From Cloeon dipterum (lineage: Eukaryota > Arthropoda > Insecta > Ephemeroptera > Baetidae), in assembly GCF_949628265.1 (NCBI RefSeq), contig NC_088786.1:36477681-36541680 (forward strand): a DNA stretch of 64,000 nt, written 5' to 3'. Below, in pieces: positions 35,524 to 45,970 of the stretch. The first letter of the stretch is position 1. The number at the start of each line of letters is the position of its first letter. The notes below the pieces were generated by a model. It saw only the letters and a list, made by a program, of their open reading frames with translations. It was not told the DNA's origin and ran no database searches. The translations under genes were made by a program, and so were the position numbers.

Positions 35524-36310
35524 AAATAAGAATGATAGTGAATTTCCGCGCAAAATCATTTAATACACCTACAGATTAGGTTCTAAGGATCATGTACTAA
35601 AAAAAACATAGTTAGCGCTGTCGAAAACATCGGCCTCAAAGTTAGCATTGTTTTAAAAGGAGAATTGTCAAAGGAATTTTGCAATCGCGATTTCCACTGA
35701 ATTTCCGCATTTCCTTAAAGAAAGAATCACACTGGCCGATAGATCTCAATGAGAGCATTCCAAATCGTGTGAGAAAACATGGTCAAGCGCTGGAAATTTT
35801 GGACAAAGTCGCTAAAACCATCAGCTCTGAGATGATTCTAGAATAAATTAACTTAATTTTAGGCGATCTGATTTTTTACAAAAAAAAATAAAGTTTTTCT
35901 AACGGCCGAGTTTTTTGCGAAAATAGTAAGTTTGAGTAAAAATTTGCTAAATAGGAAAAAGCAGGAAATTTAATCAGCTTTTTGAATTTAGGCAGTTTTC
36001 CAATACCTACTGGTGAATTTTAATGAGGCCCCTTTCGAAAATCTGCAATTTTTGAATTAAAAATAACTGTAAAGACTTGGACGTTTTATTTTTTCTCTTC
36101 TCGATCGCTATTAAATTTGATAACTTTTCTCTCCCCGGAAGCAATTAATTTCCTTTGCTAAAAAGAGGGCATAAACCGGTACAATTCAGGAAAAAAAGGA
36201 TTTTGAGGCACTCTTGGTCTGAGCGTATTTAAAAATTGGTCGATTAGGGTTAAATTTACATGTAATTATTATATAAAATAAATAAAATTCACTGTCATTC
36301 CGCTTTAAGA
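35524..36310 (-). mobile_element. TTAA-ended MITE family T1, copy 7 (longest, about 785 bp)
   Basis: Both ends are recognisable: AAGAATGATAGTGAATTTCC at the left and TTCACTGTCATTCCGCTTTA at the right, i.e. short TIRs of the form TTAAAGYGGAATGAYAGTGA. Internal family blocks are in order. Non-coding. Confidence 0.8.
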
Positions 36311-36382
36311 AATGTAACTTTTGTTGTTGTCATCTGATTCGCAAATAAAACATTAAACTTAAAAAGATTCCCCCATTTAGTT

Positions 36383-36693
36383 GTAACGAGTAATTGTATA
36401 TCACTCGTTGAATTTTGAGTATGATTGTAAATGACTAACCATTGAACTGAAAGTTATGATTTAATTGCCACTCGTCTTTTAGAATTAAATATGAGAGTTT
36501 TTGACGACATTGTGGAAGGTTCGTCCACGTCCACGTCCATGTCCACGCTACAGCCTCTAGGCCAGGTTGCCTTTATAACATATTTAATTCTAAATGACGA
36601 GTGGCAATTAAATCATAACTTTCAGTTCAATGGTTAGTCATTTACAATCATACTCAAAATTCAACGAGTGATATACAATTAATTACTCGTTAC
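36383..36693. repeat. Inverted repeat with 110-bp near-identical arms and 88-bp loop
   Basis: The left arm (36383-36491) begins GTAACGAGTAATTGTATATC. The right arm (36580-36692) is its complement apart from a 4-bp TTAA insertion and about one mismatch. The loop contains TCCACGTCCACGTCCATG. Transcribed, it would form a very stable hairpin. Confidence 0.9.
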
Positions 36694-36701
36694 ATAGTTA
36701 C

Positions 36702-37440
36702 CTGAGCTCTGAGAAGGTCGCACCTGAGGCAAGATCCACCCTCCATCAGCTCAGCGACGAGAGAGGCGAGTCAATGAAAGGGCTGACGAAGCATTACTCG
36801 GGGCTGAAGCGAGCTGCCCCTTCCCTGAAGGAGTTTCCGCCCACCTAGAGAGAGGACCATTAGTCTCTGCATCTTCAACTTGGCATAAGACACTCACCCT
36901 TCCACCCTTACGGATTCTGGAGCATAGACCTTTCTAGGGACGAGCCACGAGCCCCCCTTGATTATGAGACCATGTCTTCAGGCACGTCAAAACTGGAAAG
37001 GGAAACTAACTTCAGTTTAGGAGGGAACAAAAATTGCATCTGGCCTTACCCCTATGTGATATCCTCCCCGGAGTAATACATCAGATGGATCCCCTGCTGT
37101 TAAAAGAGAAAATTAGACCTCTGAACTCAGGTGCGACTTTATTTATTCGAAGACCGGTCTGACAATGAGTATGCATGTATTTTTACCCTCAGACCGATCC
37201 TAAAATAAACAGTCGACACGAAAACTTCCTTACCACCGCTCAATGTTGTAGTAAGAAGGCGCCTTTTGCATCATCTTGGCAGGAAAATCGGCCGTCGAGA
37301 TACGACAACGCAGCTGAAATAGAAAAATCCCCTGTCAGAATTAAATCAATAAAAGTTTCCGCTCCGGACGGCTTTTTAGCGTAGGTTAGCTGTTTGTTGT
37401 TCGATCAGGCTTTTGGCCGACCCCTTACCTCTAAAATCAT
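36702..37440 (-). CDS. Possible 5' part of a minus-strand gene (several short exons), unrecognised
   Basis: Minus-strand splice consensus is unusually good here. The first exon contains ATG at 37440 and ends MILE at donor GTAAGG (37429). Exon 2 is 37313-37234, after TTTTTCTATTTCAG, reading in phase ADFPAKMMQKAPSYYNIER, then donor GTAAGG. Exon candidates 37096-37050 (acceptor CTCTTTTAACAG, donor GTAAGG) and 36844-36702 (acceptor CCTCTCTCTAG, donor GTAACT) follow. The phases of exon 2 and exon 3 do not give a long protein: exon 3 either stops early or, in another frame, reads DPSDVLLRGGYHIG. So this may be a non-coding or alternatively spliced transcript. The + strand is also open across parts of it. 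I recognise no family. Confidence 0.3.
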
Positions 37441-38652
37441 GACTAGATGAGAATTAAACAAGTATTAAAACTGACGAAAGAGCCCATTAAAACACTTGGG
37501 ACGTCCTTTCAGCAAGACGTTTGTTTATTTACATCTGATCCGCGCGCAGCAGGCGTGAGGAAAGGAGCTTAAGTCCGCAGCCTGCTATTGGCCTGCAAAG
37601 TACTGTACTCAGCTTTAACTCAACTCGCTTCTAAACGCTCCTTCCACTCAACACCAGCCGGGCCCGCTATTGATTGATATTTCAGAGTTTGCCTCCCTCC
37701 TCGTCGTTTTCCCAGAAAGCGGCGCGAAAGACACGAGGGAGCCAGCAGCCAGCATGCGGGTTCATCTCCGCCCATCTAAAAAAGATTCACTACTTGATTA
37801 AATGCTCCTGAATGGTGATCTAAATTTTTGAATCAAACTATTCATCTAAATTGGTGCACGAGTTCTTCATTTTTTAATTTGTGAGAAAGTGGCAATTATT
37901 CCAGATTTTAAATATTCTAATTAAAAATATTGCGGTTATTTTCAGATGCTTCTCGAATACCATTTGTATTCATTTTTGCCAAGCCTATGGCTATATGAGA
38001 ACACTTTGAAACATATACAAAAATAAGAAAATCACTGGCAAAAATTTTATGTGTCCCAGAATTTGAGTGTAATCAATACTAATTTAAAGATGTGTTGAAA
38101 ATTGTGTTTTAGTGAAATCATAAAAATTAGTTGATCACTTGACAGGATAATTAAATATATTTTTTAAACAATTATTTAACTAAAAAGAGCTGCAAAAAAG
38201 CACTTTAGGTGCATGCGTTAAAGTCCCCCCATAAAAGTGGGGTTCTCGATGACGAGCCCTTCTGGGAGGGAGCTGCCCCTCGTCTCCGCAACCCGCACCT
38301 TCGGAAACAATCCTCGACCCTCCCTCCAAGGTCGAACCTATGCCTCTTGATACCACTTGCTTTTATTCCTTTGCCTTTTCATCATTAAATCAAAGTTTAT
38401 TTCAGTCAAAATCTCTCAGGTTTGCATTCTGCTATTTTTTCTGAGGCAAGAAAATGGGTTAGAAATTGATATTTGCATTTAATTAAATATGAGAAAAATA
38501 TTCGAGACAATTTTCGACTTTCTTGTACTTTTGAGAGTGTTTATATATCTAGGATTACTTCTGCTCTAGCACTAGAGTGTAAGTTAAGGAGTAGTAGAGT
38601 ATCAACTCTGAAGGTATTGCCGCCTGCAAGTATCTACTCTCCTTCCTTTTAG
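37441..38652. other. Spacer between the minus-strand unit and the + strand exons; possible divergent promoter
   Basis: The GC-rich stretch at 37540-37760 would be the 5' UTR and promoter of the minus-strand unit. 38220-38360 is another GC-rich island with a minus frame ending EGLVIENPTFMGGL, which I cannot connect to either unit. Confidence 0.35.
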
Positions 38653-38793
38653 AGAAGCCTGCGGCCTGCAGATGACCGAGAAGAGTGGAACGGCAACGCA
38701 CATGTCATTGTGGCGGTGAAGATAAGCGAGTTGAAGGATAAATACATCAAGCCAGAAGCCCTGGAAAGGACAGATTTCGCAACTTCAACAAGT
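38653..38793 (+). CDS. Probable internal exon of an unrecognised gene
   Basis: Flanked by a strong acceptor (CTCTCCTTCCTTTTAG) and a consensus donor (GT|GTGAGT). The phase-0 frame of 47 codons is hydrophilic and charged: PADDREEWNGNAHVIVAV, then KISELKDKYIKPEALERTDF. The next candidate exon in phase is at 41977. The upstream exon was not found. No family recognised. Confidence 0.45.
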
Positions 38794-39639
38794 GTGAGTG
38801 TGTAAGTGGAAAACATTTTGAATTAGGAAATAGCGCAGGTCTTAATTTTGAGCCTTTATTAAAACCCAATTCAAATATTGAAAGATATTATTTACGGCAC
38901 ACGTTTTTTTCTTGGCTTGGATTTTGCCTAAGGGTTTACATTTCGCGTTTGTTGATTCGACAAGCCTTGCTTTATTTCACGAATTTTAAAATGAGATTGA
39001 AACGAAAATCTTCAAATTCCAGCGATCAGTGTCGGCCAACCGACAGCGCAAGCTTCCATTTTTATTTGTTCTGAATGTTGAAGGCATTTAAGGAAAATTC
39101 CATGAAGTGCTGACGATTTTCAATATACAAAGAGATTTTTTATGGTTGAGAGGAATGTTCTTTGAAAACATGTAGGGAAGGTCGGGGTTCACGTGTTTAC
39201 AATGGAAGCAACTGATAAATCGCTCTCCTGTCCGAGCGGAGCGGCAGGAGATTGACATAACAAAACTAACTGTTAATTAAAAAAATACTAACCAGCTGAA
39301 GGAAGGCAACAAAAAAAGAATTCAAAAGCTCCAAGTGGTTATTTGTAAAGCTAAAAATAGTTTTAACCTTTGCCTGGTTTTTGTTTGAATTTTCTGAGAG
39401 AATTGGATCCAAAATTTGCATGCTAATCAAGCGGTGAGCATAAAAATGATGTCTCTTTTTTGTAATAAATATCCTGTAGGTTAATTTAGCTCAAAATTCA
39501 CACACCGTTAGATGGTTCGCAAAAAAGGATCAAAATTTAGCAAATAAATTGCTGTCAAACCGTTCAATATTTTTTTTTTTTAAATTTGCTAAGTCTGAAA
39601 TTTCATTGTTGCACATTATAGAGATTAACAAGTGTTTCA
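38794..39639. other. Intron or spacer, no feature seen
   Basis: AT-rich, with a poly-T run near 39570. Confidence 0.5.
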
Positions 39640-41760
39640 CGCTTTGCGTCGGGTCGGGGGCTAATACGGGGGCGGGGGCCAACTCGGAGTCGCCCCCGAT
39701 AGGGGTGGCGGGCGGCGACCGCCAGGCGGGGGCGCGCCGGCGCCTGCGGCGCAGGAAGCGCCGAGAATGCCGGCTCGCTGACAATGAGAGATTTCGGGGC
39801 GGCCACCCTGAGAAAGGTCGGCGGGGGGGTTGGGGGTGCGCGCGCGCCGGCGAGACGCCTCCGGGGAGGGGTCGCGCGCGAAAATCGCTCCGCCGGTCCG
39901 GTCGTTGGGCGGCGAAGACCGTGGCGCTCAATTCGAGGTTTTCAGGTCGGGGGACCCTGAGAAAGGTCGGCCGGTCGCGGCGGGTTGAAGATCTCGGCGG
40001 GCTCTTTCGAATGAGGGGTCGCGGTCGACGCTGCGATGGATACTCGAATTTTGGCAAAAAAAATGATTTACATTGTGTCTTTGCGGCGGGTTCGATTCGC
40101 ACTTTTACGCACTCTAAATGCGCCAAAGGAAGTGAAATGAGTGGTTGCGGCCGGCTGAATCGCGCAGTGAAAGTGCTCAGGGTGGGCGACCTGGGGAAGG
40201 TTGGTGGTTCGAAGTGCGGCTGGTCGACGCAAAGCAGCGTCAAACTTGCTTGAAAACGCCGAAATCGCGGTTAAATTTGGCCTGCGGAAGGGTCTCAGGT
40301 CGGGGGACCCTGGGGAAGGTCGTTTGGGCACGCCAGGTTGAAGCGCTCGGCGGGCGCTTTCGAATGAGGGGTCGCGGTCGACGCTGCGGCGAATACTCGA
40401 ATTTTTGGCAAAAATAAATCTGTGCGGCTCGGTGCCGCGCCGCTCGATCCTTCTGCCGTGCACGCATTTCGCACACCAAAAACCGAAAATCGCCTATAAA
40501 ATGAATTTGGGAAGAGTTAGACCACTCAAAATTTGGTTTCAGACCCCCGCGCCCTCAGTCGTGGGTATGCGATGGTCAAATTCGAGATAAAATGTGCGGC
40601 GGCTCCGCGGCGCCGATGCGCGTATTTTCAGCCTGTTCATTTGCGCGCTGGGCAAATCGCGGATTTTCGATGCGCCGCCGTGATTCGCCTATGGGCCGGA
40701 TTTCCGCCAAATTCGGTTTGCAGGGACTGTTGGCCGGGCGGAAGAGCGTGGTACAGCAATCGCGGCCCAAAAGATATTTTTTCGGCCCGAAATCCGAATT
40801 CCAAATTCCCATGTTAAGCTTATGGGAGGCAAAAAACCCTTCCGCGCCGCGCGCCAAAGACTACTCCTCCGGGAATCTTGGTCCGATCAGGTCGAATTTG
40901 GTCTTAAAATGCTCACCGATAAATTCCGCATCGACCTGGTTGAGTTTTGCAAGAAAAGTTGCTCAGGTCCGAAGTTATGCCTGCCGAAAGGTGCGGACCG
41001 GAAAATGGGCAAAATTTGCCCGTTTAATAACTTTTTCGCTATGGGGCGAAAAAATGTTTTCTGCACACCGTTGACTTTGTCCACACGTCGCCTGTTCGAA
41101 TCTCGAGTTTGGGGGCGCTGGGGCCCATAGGGACTTCGCGGGGGGACGGCGAGTACCGAAAAATCGCGTTTTGTACCTTTGACAGGTCACCGTTGACCCT
41201 GAGGAGGTCGCACGGGCCTAAAACTCGCTGGGAAGTCTTAGGATGGGCAAAATTGATTTTTGATGGGGGTTTTTAGATTTTTAGCTTTCCATGTCTCGGG
41301 CCGTGTTAACCTTATGGCAGCTTCGATTTTTGCCTGTTTTTAACCCTTTCGGCCCTTCCACCTTCCGCGCGGTTTGAGTAGGATGGCAAACTCGCACATG
41401 AAAATGAAGCTAAATGCAGTTTCTTTCGAATGAGAGGTCGCGGCGGGCCGTCGGAGGTATTGGGACTTTGCAGGGGCTCCTCAAAAAAAAAAATAATTAT
41501 TGTCCAAACCACGTTTTTCGGCCTTTGGAATTTTATATCTCGGCTCCTATGGGAGTTGCGGGCCAAAACCGGTGTTTGTTAAATCCGGGATTAAATTCTG
41601 CAGGTGATGGCGCCGGTTTCAACCCCCCATCCCCCGCTGCACCGGAAAGACCCTCGAAAAGGCCTCTTTTGGTTTTATTTTTTTTAAATTCGCCGTCGCA
41701 ATTTTTTGTCATTTTTGCGTTGTCTGCAGGCGCGCGTAAGGCCAGATCAGGCTGAGGAGT
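39640..41760. repeat. GC-rich island with a repeated motif of about 350 bp
   Basis: Sharply G+C- and CpG-rich compared with both sides. The block 39943-40078 recurs at 40293-40425, sharing TCAGGTCGGGGGACCCTG, TTTCGAATGAGGGGTCGCGG and ATACTCGAATTTT. Variants of GACCCTGRGRAAGGTCG recur at about 39806, 39952, 40187, 40302 and 41193. Both strands are open for more than 230 codons at 39.53-40.25 kb, as expected from base composition alone. It lies in the intron between the two + strand exons. Confidence 0.7.
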
Positions 41761-41976
41761 GTCACGACAACAAATTATTGGCCTGCATTTTAAATTGTGC
41801 CGGCGGTCGAGTAGAAACAATGTCCTCATTTGCAGGAATTATTTTATAAAAATTTAACTTCGCTTTGGAAGCTTTAAATATTTAATTTTTCAAGGAAAGA
41901 GACAAATTTAGAAAGTAGTTTTTTTATTATTTTTATCTCCCTGTCAAAAAATTAATAAATAAAATTTATGTTGCAG

Positions 41977-42384
41977 TTTATCACTTGGATTTCCGCGCCT
42001 GCTGCGACATCCCTGCCCAGAATTGAAATTTCCATTGGAATTGACTGCTCCGAAATGCGATCGACGCGTCCCAGATTTCCCAGAAGCCGCCCGCCTGCGA
42101 GAAGTGACGGACCAGCAGAATTGGCTAATTGTGGCAAGCTGCCAAGCTCTTACTATCAGGTCCGCGAGATGAGTTTAGACTTTTTGGCAGAAGAACTCGA
42201 GGAAGTGTCGCCGACAGTTTTACCTCCTGAAAACTGCAAAGCTAGATTATCAGAAAGGATAGCTTTGGACAAAAGTACCAAACCGTCTGAACCATCGAGG
42301 AAAACCCAGGGAGCAACGGAAAGAAAGGCTCCTGAACAGCGCTCGATGGAAATGAACGAAGGTGAAAACGCCTCGGGAAATTAA
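41977..42384 (+). CDS. Probable terminal exon of an unrecognised gene, 135 codons
   Basis: Follows an acceptor (TTTATGTTGCAG) and stays open in phase 0 to TAA 42382-42384. Proline/arginine-rich first half (RPRFPRSRPPARSDG), acidic middle (SLDFLAEELEEVSPTVLPP) and a charged tail (KAPEQRSMEMNEGENASGN). The phase matches the exon at 38653-38793. AATAAA at 42492-42497. The composition looks like a disordered regulatory or adaptor protein tail; no family recognised. Confidence 0.45.
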   Translation, partial: FITWISAPAATSLPRIEISIGIDCSEMRSTRPRFPRSRPPARSDGPAELANCGKLPSSYYQVREMSLDFLAEELEEVSPTVLPPENCKARLSERIALDKSTKPSEPSRKTQGATERKAPEQRSMEMNEGENASGN

Positions 42385-42497
42385 AGAGAATCAAGGTCTC
42401 CAAATGGCGACTGAATTTGATTTTTGAATATGTTAAAAGACTGCCAAGTCGGGATTTCCATGCTACCTGATACCTGATGTGAAATACTCAAAATAAA

Positions 42498-44112
42498 TTA
42501 ACTTTTAACATATTTCAAAAAGAGCTTTTGAATTTTAATATTTTTAGTCTGCCCCCCCCCCCCCCATTTGCATTTACTTTACATTGTGGGTTACGATAAA
42601 GCTGCGAATTTCAGAATATTTGCGAATTTTCCCTGAGCTGCCTATCGTCACAGAATATTCAAATTGAGCACGGAATTATGCCATATTTAAAAGTCCATGC
42701 AAGTATAAAAACTTAAATTGCAGCACATTAGCTTGTTTGAGCACGTATTATCAACTTTTTGTTTAATTTAAGTCATTTTTTGGGCAAAGCATATTTCTTG
42801 ATCTGATTTGTGCGCTATAATATTAATTTGTGCTGGGTAAAAATTGGTTTCAGTGCTGCTCTTTTTAATTTATTACAATTTATACTAAACAGAATGAAGA
42901 ACAATTTCCAAAGAGAAAAATATCAATGTTCAATTTAATCAGTTTTTTATTAAGAGTTAAGGCAGAGGGGGGGGGACGTATTCTGGTGGTGTGGTAGTAT
43001 TTCTTGAAGTCTATTTATTATGTACTAACAGTCCGCGAAACACCTGCTTAAAATAAGAACTTGTGAGGCAGGTGCATCCACCAAAAGCAGCGCTTTCATG
43101 CCCCCAGATCGGGAGAGACGCTCTCCTCGCTCCACGCAAAAGCTTCTTTTGTTATTTTCAGTCGCTGCTACTCGATTTTATTTTCTTTCCACCCAGAATA
43201 TGAATAATGTGTTTGGAAAAAAGGCTGAACTGGACAAATTGATATTGTAAAATAGTTTTCTTAGTAAAAAAGAGACGAGGTCACTTCAGAGACAATTTTC
43301 TAACAAAACGCGTGTTCAGCGCCCAGGCCCGGATGGCCCAATTGGCAGGGCTTTACCTGAAGAGACAGCGATCGCTTTACAAAGTGTTGTATACCGATGC
43401 GTCATGACGTGAATTCTGGCGCCCACAACTATCAATAAAAGCCTCTCTCACGAGCGCGCACCTGCTCGCACACACATTCACTCTATTGACGACACGCGAA
43501 CAAAAGATGGCAATTCTCTCGGGGACCCCGCACCCCTTTAACGTAAATTATGGCCAGAGGAACAGGCTCCGACCTCGTGATAGAGGAAAGGTCGATTGGG
43601 CGGCCGCCCTGCCCTGCGTCGCTGACACCCCTCGGGCGCATCCCGAGGGTACCCTCGCTGCATAATATCCGACTAAAAACTGGGTTAAGGGGAAAAATTC
43701 TGAAAATTTTGTTTTTATTTTGAAAATTTCGAAGGGAAATGTTCGTGGTAATTTGAAAAATGGTTTGATTTTGTAAAACCGCACACGGGCGGACTCGCAC
43801 TACTGATTGTGAGGCGCATTGACTGGCGCAGAAATCTACACCCGATTTTTTGTTTTTTTAATGTGACAAATTGCGTTTTTTCACATTTAAAAATTCGTAG
43901 CTCCAGTTCTATGGGTCGTGTGGAGAAAAACTAATGCAACCGCAAGCTTGAACAGGCTATTCTCTCTGACCAAGGCGCCCATTTGGCGCCAGAGCCGTTG
44001 TGACACGGGTTAATTTAGTTTTCCTAATCAGCAATCCCTAGACGAACCGTGTCACAAAATTAATAAGTTTTACAACATTATTGCGATATTGTTAAAATAT
44101 ATTTTTTAGGAA
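42498..44112. other. Relic of LRR-gene intron 1 plus inserted repeats
   Basis: 42567-42900 matches the leader introns of the other LRR units (marker AGCTTGTTTGAGCAC, also at 48.9 and 53.7 kb). It starts abruptly at a C14 run (42552-42565), so the leader exon of this unit is gone. 43380-43470 is the reverse of a segment at 47540-47610. 43775-43930 is dispersed repeat R2, also at 58440-58640. Confidence 0.55.
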
Positions 44113-45720
44113 ATGGCTACCTATCAAGTGGACGTCTTTTCTTAGACTGGTGAGAAGACGGACTCAGGTCCCGAGTTTGCAATCGCTTGTGACCAAATTT
44201 GTCGCGAAAAACGTCGCAGATTTTATTCATGGAAAAAGGTCCTTGAAAAATTTGCGTAAGTATCAATGTATTACATTTTGCCAAACTTACTATTCACATT
44301 TATAAAATATTAGCTCTAAATTGTATTTCTTTGCAATTAAAACTTAATCTATTGGTTAAGTGTGCTCATGTACATATTTCGTTTACCTGTTCTGCGATTG
44401 CAAATTCAATCGTGGCATATAAACAATTTTATTTTATTTTTAACTGGAAATAGATTTTCACGTGAAATAACCTGCTTTCTGTCGATTAGCCGATTTGATT
44501 TTGGTTTTAAAAATTAAATTTGGAATCAATCATATCAGTTGGCTTCTATAGAACTTAAATCAACTGGAAAAATAATTTGTCATATTTATATTGTTTGCCT
44601 ATTCAAATCTAGCCAATACCCTTCGTGAGATTGTTCTGCGTGAGATGATGGCACTGAGGTTCTCATTCAACGAGCAAGAAAAGGTAGAGGGTATGATTCA
44701 GGCTTACTCACAGCTGGTCAGCCCTACAACTAAAAAAATTAGCTTGAAAGGAATAATTTCCCTGAGCGATTGGCTACAGATTGATAAAATCAGGAAGGTA
44801 TTTAATTTTCAACCCTGTTTAATATTTTCAGATGCTTAACTCATTTTTTTACAGGCCCTGGAGGCGATTTCGCCGAAAGACTTGGAGCACATTTATCTTC
44901 ACCAAAATCCTTTTGCCCATTTTACGCATTTCATGAACAGGTCCATAGGACCCCATTTAAGATTGGAAAATCTGAAGATCATTCAGTTTTCCATTAATGA
45001 ATACAGCCACGTGAAGCGTATTTGCAAGGATTTGCCAAAATTGCAACACGTAGAATCCACGAATCTTGTAGTACACACTGGAGAAGAAGTTATAGGGGCC
45101 GACATTGACGACTTCAAATCGTGCTTTTCTCGTCTCAGAGTGTTTGTGTTCCCGTTTGGATCTAGCTCGTTTTTAAAGAGGAATGATACTGGAAAAGCCT
45201 GGAAAATGCTTATTGCCAATGCAAAAACTCATCCCTTAGGATTCAGTTAAAGCCTAAATTGACCTAAGGAGCGCTGAAATTTTTTGAGAAAATTGGCTTG
45301 AAAGTTACCGTGCTTTTCGAATGGTACTGGCTGTCTCCTTACTTGAAATCCGATTTATTTTCAAAAGCAAGAGTTTCCCCAATAAGTGGCATACACAATT
45401 GGACAGATCTCGACGAGAGGAATCGGAATATGCCAAGAAAATATGTTCGAGCACTGTAAATTTTGGAGAAAATTGGCAAAATTTGAATTTTTATTGTAGG
45501 AAGGTCATTTTTTTATTATTGAAAATTGTAGAACAAATTTTTTATCGGTCAATTGTGTAAGGCATCCAACAATTTAAATAATTTTCAATTGTTGCCCAGT
45601 ATCATTCCACTTTAATAAATGCAAGAAAGCAGTTGCATGAGTGTATTGTTGTGTGACGAAATAAACAGTTTGGTTTATTGAGGATGTTGGATTGATTTAA
45701 TTTCATAGCTTCCAATGGAG
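44113..45720 (+). pseudogene. LRR array unit A: frameshifted and 3'-deleted copy
   Basis: First of four tandem LRR paralogues. Exon 1 is 44113-44255, exon 2 44613-44797, exon 3 from 44855. In exon 1 a few bases are missing relative to units C and D after GTGGACGT, which brings TAG in frame 11 codons from the ATG. The rest of the exon (SLQSLVTKFVAKNVADFIHG) is preserved in the shifted frame. Exon 3 follows the family as far as SCFSRLRVFVF, then diverges and stops at 45248-45250. Exons 4-5 are absent: after a T1-type MITE remnant ending CATTCCACTTTAA (45614), the sequence resumes with the last codons and 3' UTR of the family (ATAAATGCAAGAAAGCAG). Splice sites of exons 1-3 are intact. Confidence 0.8.
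45250..45614 (-). mobile_element. Diverged T1 MITE at the deletion junction of unit A
   Basis: Contains CTCGACGAGAGGAATC, corresponding to the family block CTCAATGAGAGCATTC, and TTTTGGAGAAAATTGGC, and ends CAGTATCATTCCACTTTAA. The left end may be the TTAAAG at about 45248. Confidence 0.6.
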
Positions 45721-45970
45721 AAACAATTAAAATTTTAATTATAGAGATAAAAATAATTTTTTTTATTAAAATTTGGTGTGTGCTCTATATAGGCAATATC
45801 CATTTGAAAAATAAAATAATATAACATCAAATTAATTGTTAAAATATTCGTTTGACTAGGCTTGTATAAAATATTTTCTTATACGTTACCTGTCGATTAA
45901 ATATCAAATTTAAATTTAGTGAATAGTTTTTAACGTGGTTCATTTTATTTTGACTTTTAAAATTATCATT

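Noticed and set aside
36485..36600. CRISPR-like or short tandem repeat in the hairpin loop (CCACGT words)
   Set aside because: Only three imperfect short repeats within the loop of a eukaryotic inverted repeat; no spacer structure.
36710..36847. + strand frame SSEKVAPEARSTLHQLSDER across the minus-strand exon candidate
   Set aside because: Open and coding-like for about 48 codons, but without a good + strand acceptor or donor; the minus-strand splice sites here are better. Strand left uncertain.
38222..38360. Minus-strand exon ending EGLVIENPTFMGGL and its weak likeness to 36702-36844
   Set aside because: It lies upstream of the candidate start at 37440, has no good donor, and the similarity is limited to about a dozen bases (AGGGGCAGCTC). 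Not enough to call.
40085..40100. tRNA-like T-loop word GGTTCGATTCGC
   Set aside because: No matching acceptor, D-arm or anticodon arm can be built round it; it is part of the GC-rich repeat.
39530..40253. Overlapping open frames of 234 and 237 codons on both strands
   Set aside because: Base composition (very high GC) removes stop codons on both strands; the translations are Arg/Gly/Pro-rich low complexity, and the block contains an internal DNA repeat.
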